A DNA stretch of 64,000 bases, from contig NZ_MUNY01000042.1 of the NCBI RefSeq assembly GCF_002002735.1, positions 248,001 through 312,000 on the forward strand, read 5' to 3'. The DNA is from Algoriphagus sp. A40 (lineage in GTDB: Bacteria; Bacteroidota; Bacteroidia; Cytophagales; Cyclobacteriaceae). Position numbers and translations under genes: made by a program. Below, piece after piece: positions 18,401 to 25,545 of the stretch. Position 1 is the first letter of the stretch. The number at the start of each line of letters is the position of its first letter. The notes under the pieces were generated by a model. The model was given only the letters and a program-made list of their open reading frames with translations. It did not search any database and was not told the origin of the DNA.

Positions 18401-18933
18401 GCTTGGCCTTCTGCAGCCTCAATAGAAAAATTTCCGTCAATATCCGTAACCGTACCGGTAGTAGTCCCTTCCACAAGCACGGTGACACCGGGTAAAGGCG
18501 ATCCAGTCTCATCCTTTACAACTCCGGTGATCTTTGCCCGTTGAGCTTCAGTTTCCACGAGTTTGGTTCCAGTCCCATTGGAGATGACACTGATCGTATT
18601 GTTGACTTGCTTAAAACGGAGGTTGGTTTGCGTAGCAATCTGATAAAGATGCTCCTCCACTGTACCTGATGTCTTTGCGAAATTCAGACCGGACTGGCCT
18701 TTTACAGCAGATTCTGTGTAGAAGAAACTGAAGTCAGTTTTATCTTCAATTTCTTTGAAAAGCTGAAGCAGAGAATAGCTTTTCTTTTCCAGTTTGAGGT
18801 GGACCTCATCGATGCTTTTTACCTGGGCCGTGGTCGTGCTGGCCATCAGGGGGCTCAATGTCAGACAAAGGATCGCCACACCTCTGACTAGTAGCTTAAT
18901 AGACATGACTATTAATGGTATTATTTTTTTCAT
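15448..18933 (-). CDS. SusC/RagA-family TonB-dependent transporter with STN signalling domain
   Basis: Outer-membrane TonB-dependent importer of 1161 residues. Order: signal peptide (to about residue 37), STN domain (about 45-115, including LLQLFKEIEDKTDFSFFY), CarboxypepD_reg-like domain (about 130-210, ITGVVKDETGSPLPGVTVLV), plug (from EEFVVVGYGTLQKKDITGAV, with VRIRGAGSLSAGNEPLYVVD and ATAIYGSRGSNGVILITT), then a 22-strand-type barrel ending in Phe. The STN domain is the part that contacts FecR in transporters that sense their own substrate, which agrees with the FecR and sigma genes directly upstream. It pairs with the SusD encoded 12 nt downstream. The ligand cannot be read from sequence; a carbohydrate is favoured by the neighbours. 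Confidence 0.97.
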   Translation of the reverse strand: MKKIIPLIVMSIKLLVRGVAILCLTLSPLMASTTTAQVKSIDEVHLKLEKKSYSLLQLFKEIEDKTDFSFFYTESAVKGQSGLNFAKTSGTVEEHLYQIATQTNLRFKQVNNTISVISNGTGTKLVETEAQRAKITGVVKDETGSPLPGVTVLVEGTTTGTVTDIDGNFSIEAAEGQALIFSFIGLQRQRIIVGAASILEVVMATEENNLEEFVVVGYGTLQKKDITGAVSAISSEEIKDQPVASIDQAIAGRMAGVVVTQATGAPGGGASVRIRGAGSLSAGNEPLYVVDGFPVTNDFDQRNNPLNTINPNDIDNIQVLKDASATAIYGSRGSNGVILITTKSGKSGMSKIDFSISTGVQQVEKTLDVLNATEFAHYINESRNNAWVNSGPGRSASDPNSVRLNNVMYLLPEVFSNPESLGEGTNWQDEIFRTAQMSNYQLNFSGGNDKTKYFVSGGYLSQDGVIINSDLKRYSFRVNVESQMNKRVKVGANITPSYTFSNQSLAEGNWQGGGIIQSAITAGPHLTPYDEFGNYTKITGQGIGTSEVDNPVKIAKEYFHEQQNLRLLGTSFAEFSIVDNLKFKALVGADIRNFREDIFSSSIINPNSVNPTKPAVGTNGTSQIRNWLSEFTLSYNKSIGKHNFDAVLGYTVQQEAMEISRMTGTNFANDNIKTINAAGLITSATSTKEEWALISYLARVNYNYDDRYLLTATFRRDGSSRFGQDNRWGSFPSVSLGWRLSEENFLSDVDWLSELRLRTSYGLTGNNFITNYGSIGLTGIENYPLGMNGGTVSNGIRLTNIPNSKLGWEKNSQTDIGVEIGLLQNRIYASADYYNKRTSDLLLNVPVPTLTGYATALQNIGEIQNKGFEFTVTSRNTVGALKWTTDLNFSTNNIEVLALGPDGSPIISRQVTSASAPTHITEIGSEPGSYFGYNVLGVYQNQQDIDSSPVIKNGNGTVQSKPGQLKFEDVNGDGVITADDRTVLGSPFPDFTWGMTNSFSYKNFDFAFTLQGVQGFEVLNVARRYYGNYGGLYNVLSSTANGWMSEQDPGDGKSPMIDRNFNGYAGSTVINNMTSLFVEDGSFLRIRNITLGYNMPASLLEKAKLSSARLSFTVQNAYTFTDYEGYNPEVSAQGGSPLVPGVDAGGYPLARTFMLGLNVGF

Positions 18934-19020
18934 ATTTTAGGGTTGTAAGTTGAAACATTATAATACCCCCGGATGACAGACCGCTAAGCTTTAGTCCGTG
19001 GGTGCCGTGTTTTGATTTTC

Positions 19021-19049
19021 ACAGGAGCGTATTCACAGTACGTTCCTGT
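19021..19049. other. Imperfect stem-loop between fecR-like gene and susC
   Basis: ACAGGAGCGTA and TACGTTCCTGT pair over 11 bp (one G-T wobble on the plus strand) around a 7-nt loop. A TCTTTTTT run follows on the plus strand, so in terminator form it would act on antisense transcripts coming out of susC. On the minus strand, the direction of the operon, there is no T-run, so there it could only be a pausing or processing element in the 151-nt spacer ahead of susC. Confidence 0.5.
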
Positions 19050-19084
19050 TCTTTTTTATGTCCTTTTGATATCACATAGGCTGT

Positions 19085-20104
19085 TCAGTTGAATTTGACG
19101 ACTACTTCTTTATTGTTCAGTTCATACTCAAAATCCATCGAAGCACTCAGCACATGCAGGACATTTCGCAGGCTTTCGTTGCTGTCGAAAGTCCCCGTTG
19201 CCTTGAGCTGCTCAGGATTACCGATTACCTGAATTTTGACCCCATACCATCGTTCGAGGATTGGGATCATTTCTTCAAAAGGAGTTTCCGCAAACCGCAA
19301 CACTCCCTCTGTCCAACTGATTCTGTCTGAAACTTCCACCGGATACTTGCTCAATTCCCCGTCCCGAAGAGACAATAAGGACTCCTCTCCCGGATTCAGA
19401 TCAAGTGATTTATTTCCTGACTTTTGATTCAATCTAACTTTTCCAGTCACCAAGGTGACTGCCACCTTTTCTTCTTGATTGAAAGTCGAGATGTTGAATG
19501 AAGTACCCAAGGCAGTGGTGAGAATACCCTTTGCCTCGACAGTAAATGGATGTTCTTCGTCTCTGGCAACTTTGAAAAAGCCCTCTCCTTCCAGTTCGAT
19601 TTGTCTGTTGGTCAGGAAATCCTCGGCGTAGGTTATTTTACTTTCAGAATTGAGGTAAACCGTGGAGCCATCCGGCAGGTTGATTCTTGTCTTTTGTCCA
19701 GCGGGGTTTTCGCGAACAATCATCTTTGGGCCAGCAAAAGAGATTTCAGGCGGCAATTCAACAGATTTGTTGAGTTCAAAGTAGAACAAGGCTGATACGC
19801 CAAGAACCAAAAGAACGACTGCGGCCTTGAGCCAATGAGGGAAAAGTTTTTTTGAAGGCTTGGAATCCTGAAGCAAATGCGGCTTAGAATAGCCATCTTT
19901 TGCCTGGTTGATTTTTTCCCAAAGGGGTTTGGAATCCCAATTCTCGGTTTGGTGACTTCGGATTTTTTCCGACCAAACCTGCAATATTTCAGCTGACAAA
20001 AATTCCTCCGCCTCAGAAGAGTCAAGCCAATCGAGGAGTTCCTGAGCCTGTTCTGAGGTCAGTTTTCCTGCAAAAAAATCATCTATACGTTTCTTGTGAT
20101 CCAT
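19085..20104 (-). CDS. FecR-family anti-sigma factor
   Basis: 339-residue inner-membrane regulator. The N-terminal cytoplasmic helical region (residues 1-85, with the W-containing segment AQELLDWLDSS) binds the ECF sigma factor. One membrane span lies near 92-110 (WLKAAVVLLVLGVSALFYF). The periplasmic FecR domain follows (TRINLPDGSTVYLNSESKITYAE, FFKVARDEEHPFTVEAKGI, GTSFNISTF), and a C-terminal DUF4974-type domain (RFAETPFEEMIPILERWYGVKIQV) should meet the STN domain of SusC. It sits between the sigma gene (107 nt upstream) and susC, the standard order for cell-surface signalling in Bacteroidota. Confidence 0.95.
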   Translation of the reverse strand: MDHKKRIDDFFAGKLTSEQAQELLDWLDSSEAEEFLSAEILQVWSEKIRSHQTENWDSKPLWEKINQAKDGYSKPHLLQDSKPSKKLFPHWLKAAVVLLVLGVSALFYFELNKSVELPPEISFAGPKMIVRENPAGQKTRINLPDGSTVYLNSESKITYAEDFLTNRQIELEGEGFFKVARDEEHPFTVEAKGILTTALGTSFNISTFNQEEKVAVTLVTGKVRLNQKSGNKSLDLNPGEESLLSLRDGELSKYPVEVSDRISWTEGVLRFAETPFEEMIPILERWYGVKIQVIGNPEQLKATGTFDSNESLRNVLHVLSASMDFEYELNNKEVVVKFN

Positions 20105-20211
20105 CTGGAGCTATTTACTGGTACATATAGCCTCAGGATGGAAAAACTACTCATGGACTTTCGAAAAAAATTCGCTCTTTTTTCAAAAACCCGGTAAAAC
20201 CTATGGAAAAC

Positions 20212-20832
20212 TCAGTCTAATACCTGATATAGTAAGGTCTGCAGGGACATTGCTAAAACACTTAAGGAAATGATTTTCAGCTTAACCAGCTTCTCTTTGA
20301 CCGCTTTTGTGGATCTGAAAATCTGATTTTCCACCGTCCGTCGCGAAAGATTCAGCTTTTCAGCAATTTCCTCTACGGAGAGATTTTCAAAATGGCGGAG
20401 TATAAAAATCTGTTTTTGTCCTGCGGGTAGCTGTTCGATGATTTCTTCGGAAATGTGGTAAAACTCCGAATAGATCAACTCCTGTTCCGGGCTGCTGTTG
20501 CGTTCAAATTCGTAAAGCGGGATGCTGTAGTTTTGGAAAGCAAAAAATCGGGCTTCCTTTTTGGCTTTTTTGATCACCAGAGATCTGACAATGGAGATCA
20601 TGTAGGCGTTGATGGAAAGCTGGGGATCCAGCTTTTCCCGCTTCTTCCAGATTTTCAAAAACACCTCTTGGACAATTCCTTCTGCATCTTCGTGAGAAAG
20701 GTTCATCCGGCGCGAAACATGGTAGATTTTTTCCGAAAACAATCCATACAACTTTTCAAAGGCTTTTTCGTCGCCTTTGGACAGGTCAGAGACCAATTGC
20801 TGATGTGGATGTGCTTCAAACTCGCTTGCCAT
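20212..20832 (-). CDS. ECF-type RNA polymerase sigma factor (Bacteroides-expansion type)
   Basis: 206 residues. Sigma region 2 is at about 24-90 (AFEKLYGLFSEKIYHVSRRM, EGIVQEVFLKIWKKRE). Region 4 is at about 135-185 (LPAGQKQIFILRHFENLSVE with the helix-turn-helix EEIAEKLNLSRRTVENQIFR). A short hydrophobic tail (IISLSVLAMSLQTLLYQVL) closes the protein, unusual for a cytoplasmic sigma and perhaps a membrane anchor. It is expected to be released by the FecR-like protein when SusC binds substrate, and then to transcribe susC onwards. It is the first gene of the locus. Confidence 0.95.
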   Translation of the reverse strand: MASEFEAHPHQQLVSDLSKGDEKAFEKLYGLFSEKIYHVSRRMNLSHEDAEGIVQEVFLKIWKKREKLDPQLSINAYMISIVRSLVIKKAKKEARFFAFQNYSIPLYEFERNSSPEQELIYSEFYHISEEIIEQLPAGQKQIFILRHFENLSVEEIAEKLNLSRRTVENQIFRSTKAVKEKLVKLKIISLSVLAMSLQTLLYQVLD

Positions 20833-20852
20833 GTATTTTTAATACCCTGTCT

Positions 20853-20883
20853 CAAAGCAAGCAATTAAACTTTAACCAACAAA
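20853..20883 (-). promoter_or_regulatory. Candidate housekeeping promoter of the ECF sigma gene
   Basis: Minus strand: TTTG at 20883-20880 (-33 box), a 19-nt spacer, then TTGCTTTG at 20860-20853, which matches the TAnnTTTG -7 consensus in seven of eight places. It would start transcription about 20 nt before the ATG at 20832. Confidence 0.35.
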
Positions 20884-21008
20884 AAAAATTCTAATTCCGA
20901 GGAGAAATGAACCCTGGTTGGCAAAAACCTAAGAACTATTGTCTGACAAGGTGGTTTTCGGCTACCAAAATCTCGGAAACCTGCATTTTTGAGCCCCTGG
21001 TCCCGAAG

Positions 21009-22022
21009 TTAAACTTTGGCTATGCTGATTTCCCGAATAGCATTTGCTGTAAGCTCAAGGGATTTTAGCCTTGCTTCATGGTCAAATATATTGGTTGTGA
21101 TCATCAGTTCATTGATTCCGGTAAACTTTACCAATTCTTCAATGCCTTGAGAAATCCTGTCCGAAGTGCCAACGAAGGTCACCGCCATCATATTTTCAAT
21201 CGCCGCCCGCTCGGACTCATTCCAAACCTCACTCATATCTTCCACCGGAGGCATCAATGGATAGGATTTTCCACGGATAATCCCAAGTGCCATTTGGTAG
21301 AAAGAGGTGGAGAGAAACTGAGCTTCCTCATCGGTATCGGCTGCAATGACATTGATACAGGCCATCACATATGACTTGTCCAGATATTCCGAAGGCTTGA
21401 AATTATCCTGATAGTACCGCACTGCCTGTACAAACTGGGAGGGTGCAAAATGGCTTGCAAAAACGTAAGGCAAGCCCCTTTCGGCCGCTAAAACCGCACT
21501 GCTCATGCTGGATCCCAATATGAAAATCGGCACTTCCAATCCCTCCGCAGGAAATGCTCTCACATCAGACCGTGAATTGGAAAGGGAAAAATAACGCTGC
21601 AAATCTTCCAGGTCATTCGGGAAATCCTGGACATTTTCCTGGCGACCTCTTCGGAGTGCATGGGCAGTTTTTTGGTCCGTTCCCGGTGCCCGACCCAATC
21701 CAAGGTCGATTCTTCCGGGGAAAAGCGTTTCAAGCGCTCCAATTTCCTCAGCCACCATCAATGGGCTGTGATTTGGAAGCATAATGCCACCAGAACCAAT
21801 CCGAATTGTCTGCGTACCGGCTGCGATATGTCCCATCAAAACAATTGGGGAAGAACTGGCGACATAGGCCATGTTATGGTGCTCGGCTAGCCAAAATCTC
21901 CAGAAACCCAGTTTTTCGGCATGTCTTGCCAGGTCCAAACTCCGCCGATAAGCATCTGCTGCGTCGAAACCTTTTTTGATAATAGCTAAATCAAGAATTG
22001 AATAGGGAATGGTGGTTTGCAT
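21009..22022 (-). CDS. LLM-class flavin-dependent oxidoreductase (luciferase-like monooxygenase)
   Basis: Bacterial-luciferase-fold protein of about 337 residues, of the MsnO8/YhbW-like group. Landmarks are [26 protein letters not shown], the flavin-site segment [42 protein letters not shown], and [25 protein letters not shown]. It should use FMNH2 (or F420 in actinobacterial relatives) to oxidise a small substrate that is not identifiable from sequence. I chose ATG 22022; a TTG four codons upstream is the only extension. It precedes the ECF sigma gene on the same strand by about 175 nt, which looks like a separate transcript. Confidence 0.92.
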   Translation of the reverse strand: MQTTIPYSILDLAIIKKGFDAADAYRRSLDLARHAEKLGFWRFWLAEHHNMAYVASSSPIVLMGHIAAGTQTIRIGSGGIMLPNHSPLMVAEEIGALETLFPGRIDLGLGRAPGTDQKTAHALRRGRQENVQDFPNDLEDLQRYFSLSNSRSDVRAFPAEGLEVPIFILGSSMSSAVLAAERGLPYVFASHFAPSQFVQAVRYYQDNFKPSEYLDKSYVMACINVIAADTDEEAQFLSTSFYQMALGIIRGKSYPLMPPVEDMSEVWNESERAAIENMMAVTFVGTSDRISQGIEELVKFTGINELMITTNIFDHEARLKSLELTANAIREISIAKV

Positions 22023-22217
22023 AGGAAAATTCAAACTAACGCTGGATTTGAAAACCCACTTGGAAAGGAAATCGTTCGGGCTGGGGTGTCCAGAAATTGA
22101 TTAAAAAAATGATTTTTTTGAGACCGAAAGCCGACCTGACCTAATATACAACTCTGAATTCCAAGCCTTTTGTAAATTTTTATTTGTAAATTATTGGGGT
22201 ACAAAAACCCAAAAGCC

Positions 22218-22661
22218 ATGAATGCAATAACCAAAATCGAACATTGGGCAGACACACATCATCCCCAATGGATTGACTTTGTCCGCGTCATCCTCGGACT
22301 GTTTATTCTTTATAAAGGAATCCTGTTTATATCCGACACTCAAGCCTTGCTGTCGATCATGAAAACTGCAGATTTACAGTTTGTAAATCTCGGGCTTGCG
22401 CATTATGTGGCATTTTCCCATCTGGTTGGTGGAATTTTGATTGCCATGGGATTGGTCACACGATTTGCCATTTTGTTTCAGATCCCGATTTTGGTTGGAG
22501 CAGTATTCTTGGTCAACATCCAACAGGGTTTTATCGCTGTGTCCAACAATACGGAATTTGGTATTTCAGTAGCGGTTCTGATCCTTTTGATCACATTTTT
22601 GATCTATGGATCAGGTAAATTTTCGGTTGATAACTGGATGAAAAGACACCCAACCTGGTAA
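22218..22661 (+). CDS. DoxX-family membrane protein
   Basis: About 147 residues with four predicted membrane helices: FVRVILGLFILYKGILFI, VAFSHLVGGILIAMGLV, FAILFQIPILVGAVFLV and FGISVAVLILLITFLIYGS. The pattern fits DoxX/DUF417-like membrane proteins, whose biochemical role is poorly defined (some are linked to quinone-dependent oxidation or redox stress). I chose ATG 22218 over the TTG at 22194 because the TTG leader is not hydrophobic or conserved. It stands alone and is divergent from the flavin oxidoreductase; a shared 195-nt spacer separates them. A perfect bidirectional terminator follows. Confidence 0.85.
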   Translation: MNAITKIEHWADTHHPQWIDFVRVILGLFILYKGILFISDTQALLSIMKTADLQFVNLGLAHYVAFSHLVGGILIAMGLVTRFAILFQIPILVGAVFLVNIQQGFIAVSNNTEFGISVAVLILLITFLIYGSGKFSVDNWMKRHPTW

Positions 22662-22716
22662 GGAAAACCTACTATTTTCGCTGCAGTTTTTTCAAAAAAT
22701 TAAAAAAGTCTGATTC

Positions 22717-22756
22717 ATAAAAAATGCCCCTGGAATTTCGCTGGGGCATTTTTTAT
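22717..22756. terminator. Perfect bidirectional rho-independent terminator
   Basis: ATAAAAAATGCCCC (22717-22730) and GGGGCATTTTTTAT (22743-22756) form a perfect 14-bp inverted repeat around a 12-nt loop, with the A-run and T-run forming the arms. It lies between the convergent DoxX and ABC permease genes and can serve both. Confidence 0.93.
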
Positions 22757-22802
22757 GGTTTCTACTGAATTTTCTCAGCCAGACATCAAATTTATTTTCT
22801 CC

Positions 22803-25205
22803 TCATTCATAAGCCAATGACTTCACGGGATTGATCAAAGCGACTTTTAGCGTATGGATACTCACTGTCAAGATCGTAATCACTGCAACTGTCACGCATG
22901 GAATTGCAAAAATCCACCAGGACAAAGGAATTTTGGTAGCAAAATCCTGAAGCCAGGAATTCATCACCCATGCCGCAAGCGGAATTGATAAAATGATAGC
23001 AATGCCAATAAGAATAAGAAATTCTTTGGTGATCAGCCTCAACAATCCTGGAAGGGAAGCTCCCAAAACTTTCCGGATTCCAATCTCCTTAGTCCGCTGG
23101 ATCGCAGTAAGTGAGGAGAGTCCAAACAGTCCCAAACTTGCAATAAAAATGGCGAGAATTGAGAAAATACTGAAGATCGTCCCAAACTGTTGGTCCGCCT
23201 TGTACTGCGAATTGAAATGCTCATCCAAAAAGAAATATTCAAAGGGATTTCCCGGGAAAACTTCTTTCCATTCCGCCTCAACCTGAGTCATCAGACCATC
23301 GATGTTTTGAGCGTTAACCTTGACGGAATAAAATCCATTGGGGGCATCATTGTACCTGAAAATCATGGCATCGTATGATTTTTTGAGAGATTCCTGGTGG
23401 TAATCTTTCAAAACTCCCACGATTTTAAAGGTATCTCCCCAGAAAAATATCCGGTCATCAATTGCTTCTTCGGGAGTGGCAAAACCCATCAGTCTGGAGG
23501 CTGATTCATTCAACAGGACATTTTGATGCTCATTGACTACATCATCCGAAAACTCCCTACCGGTCACCATTTCCAAACCGAAGTTTTCGAAAAAAGCCCC
23601 ATCAGACATGATGACCCGATATTGGTTTTGTTCATCTTCGCCTTGACTTAACCTCCGGATTCCTCCGGCATTCCATCCGGGTTGACTTCCCGGCACAGAT
23701 GTGGATGCCGTCACCGAAATCACATCAGCCAAAGCTCCAATGTTTTGCTTGAATACCTGATACTTCTGCTTGTAGGTAGAATCGGTGACACTGGGTGAAT
23801 TGAGCACGAGGGTCTGTTCGATATTTACGCCCAGGTCCTGATTTTGCATGAAATCCAATTGCTTATAGACCGTGAAAGTCCCCACCATCAAGGTAATGGA
23901 AGCGATAAACTGGGTAATAACCATGCCTTTTCTGAGCCATACGCCATTGTCAGTGTTTTTGAATTTCCCCTTCAATACTTCCACCGGACGGAAAGAGGAC
24001 AAGACAAAGGCCGGATACAAACCTGACATCAGCGCTCCCGAAATAATCAGCACAAACAAAGCCAGCCAAAAAACCGGTTGCAGAAACAGCTGATAGCCGA
24101 GCTCTCTACTGGTAAGCCCACTAAACCAAGGAGTTAATAAAACAGCCAAACCCGCCGCAAGCAACACTGCAATGATGTTCAAAAACAGGGATTCAGTCAA
24201 AAACTGCTGGATAAGCTGCGATCGATAGCCTCCCATTACTTTGCGTACCCCAACTTCCCGGGCCCGCTCAATTGATTTGGCAGTGGATAAATTGACGTAA
24301 TTGATCCAGGCAATGATCATAATCAACAGCGCAACGACCGACAAAAAGTAAACCGACTGCCGGTTACCGTTTGCTTTGAATTCCATTATATAATCCGAAT
24401 CCAAATGAATATCCGCCACAGGCTGAAGGTGAAATTCAATCCCGGAATTGTATTGCTTTAATTCCTCTCCATGCTGTTTCTGAACAAAATCGGGAAGTTT
24501 GGCTTCAAACGCCTTGGCATCTATGTTTTCCTCCAGAAGGATATAAGTAAGAAATCCATCCCAATCCCAGGTCAAGAATTGGTTATCCGAAAGTTTCTCC
24601 ATAGTGATAAATGAACCCAAAACATCAATTTTCATGTGGGTATTTACCGGGAGATCTTCAAAAACACCGGAAATTTCAAACTCCAAGTCCCCGTTTACCT
24701 TCAACGTTTTGCCCATCGGATCCTCATTCCCAAAATACTTCTTGGCCAAAGATTGTGAAACCACCATTTTGAAAGGCTCTTTCAAAACAAGCGAATCAAT
24801 GCCTTCGATCAGGTTTATGGAAAACACCTCAAAGAAATCCTCTGAGGCGAAATACAGGTGTTCTTCTTTGAAAAAGGTATCGCCGGTCGAAAGCGTAGCT
24901 GCCCTGTTGGTCAGTCGGGTGTAGGCTTTCACTTCAGAAAAATTAGCCTTCAAGTCCGGACCGATTCCCGCAGCCCCGGCAGCCCATTGGGTGGAAAGTA
25001 CTCCCTTGTCGTATCGGTCTTGCTGAATCCTGAAAATCCTGTCCTTTTTGTCCAGGAAATTATCATAACTCAGTTCATGCAGCACAAATTGGGTGATCAG
25101 GATGCAGGCCAACATCCCTATTGCCAAGCCGGAAATATTGATAAAAGTAAAAACCTTGTTTTTGGAAATGTGTCTCCAGAGGGAAGTGAAATAGTTTTTA
25201 AACAT
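22803..25205 (-). CDS. FtsX/MacB-type ABC transporter permease (two MacB-PCD units)
   Basis: 800-residue inner-membrane permease. N-terminal helix (FINISGLAIGMLACILITQF), MacB periplasmic domain (about 50-250), three helices near 290-420 (with the permease motif REVGVRKVMGGYRSQLIQQF), a second periplasmic domain (about 440-660), and three C-terminal helices with the repeated motif KEIGIRKVLGASLPGLLRLI. This is the mechanotransmission architecture of lipoprotein or peptide exporters, very common in Bacteroidota. The matching ATPase gene is not adjacent, as is usual for the many orphan permeases in this phylum, so the partner must be encoded elsewhere. It is transcribed towards the terminator at 22717-22756. 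Confidence 0.94.
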   Translation of the reverse strand: MFKNYFTSLWRHISKNKVFTFINISGLAIGMLACILITQFVLHELSYDNFLDKKDRIFRIQQDRYDKGVLSTQWAAGAAGIGPDLKANFSEVKAYTRLTNRAATLSTGDTFFKEEHLYFASEDFFEVFSINLIEGIDSLVLKEPFKMVVSQSLAKKYFGNEDPMGKTLKVNGDLEFEISGVFEDLPVNTHMKIDVLGSFITMEKLSDNQFLTWDWDGFLTYILLEENIDAKAFEAKLPDFVQKQHGEELKQYNSGIEFHLQPVADIHLDSDYIMEFKANGNRQSVYFLSVVALLIMIIAWINYVNLSTAKSIERAREVGVRKVMGGYRSQLIQQFLTESLFLNIIAVLLAAGLAVLLTPWFSGLTSRELGYQLFLQPVFWLALFVLIISGALMSGLYPAFVLSSFRPVEVLKGKFKNTDNGVWLRKGMVITQFIASITLMVGTFTVYKQLDFMQNQDLGVNIEQTLVLNSPSVTDSTYKQKYQVFKQNIGALADVISVTASTSVPGSQPGWNAGGIRRLSQGEDEQNQYRVIMSDGAFFENFGLEMVTGREFSDDVVNEHQNVLLNESASRLMGFATPEEAIDDRIFFWGDTFKIVGVLKDYHQESLKKSYDAMIFRYNDAPNGFYSVKVNAQNIDGLMTQVEAEWKEVFPGNPFEYFFLDEHFNSQYKADQQFGTIFSIFSILAIFIASLGLFGLSSLTAIQRTKEIGIRKVLGASLPGLLRLITKEFLILIGIAIILSIPLAAWVMNSWLQDFATKIPLSWWIFAIPCVTVAVITILTVSIHTLKVALINPVKSLAYE

Positions 25206-25545
25206 CGAGTTTTCGGGTTGAAAATGGGAAACCTACACCAAATGCCTTTCACTCCCCATATCTGTACCGAAATAAAAATCACAGTCTGGAGCCATGAAAA
25301 GATGATTTTAGAAACTTGGAAAAAATAATATCGGACAGGATTGTCCGAGAGCGGGCAAATACTCTTGGGTAACTGGATTGAAACCAGTCCGGAATTTATT
25401 GCCGGATTTCAATAATCTGGAGTGCAGCCTTTAACACCTTACAATCCCATTTTCACTGGGAGTTAAAAAGGTGTCCGAATTCAATCCATCACAAAGCGAA
25501 ATCGCTTTTCTTCATTGGAATTGGGAATAGCCAAATCCTGCCAGC
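25206..25545. other. Hairpin-rich intergenic spacer without a gene
   Basis: No credible reading frame. Four separate inverted repeats are visible: TCGGACA/TGTCCGA at 25331-25348 (4-nt loop); ATTGAAA-ccag-TCCGG / CCGGATTTCAAT at 25377-25413 (12 bp with a 4-nt bulge); ACACCTT/AAGGTGT at 25434-25474 with an inner CCC/GGG; and AAAGCG/CGCTTT at 25493-25508. None has a clean T-run, so they are not plain terminators. The spacer lies behind the serine hydrolase gene and ahead of the permease, both on the minus strand. Confidence 0.6.

Noticed and set aside
18955..19015. GC-rich stretch before susC as a riboswitch
   Set aside because: Only short imperfect pairings; no known aptamer consensus could be recognised.
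22140..22217. Promoter of the DoxX gene
   Set aside because: Several TTTG-like words occur but none has the correct spacing to a TAnnTTTG box.
25493..25508. AAAGCG/CGCTTT hairpin as a terminator of the serine hydrolase gene
   Set aside because: Only six base pairs and no T-run on the minus strand; kept as part of the hairpin-rich spacer instead.
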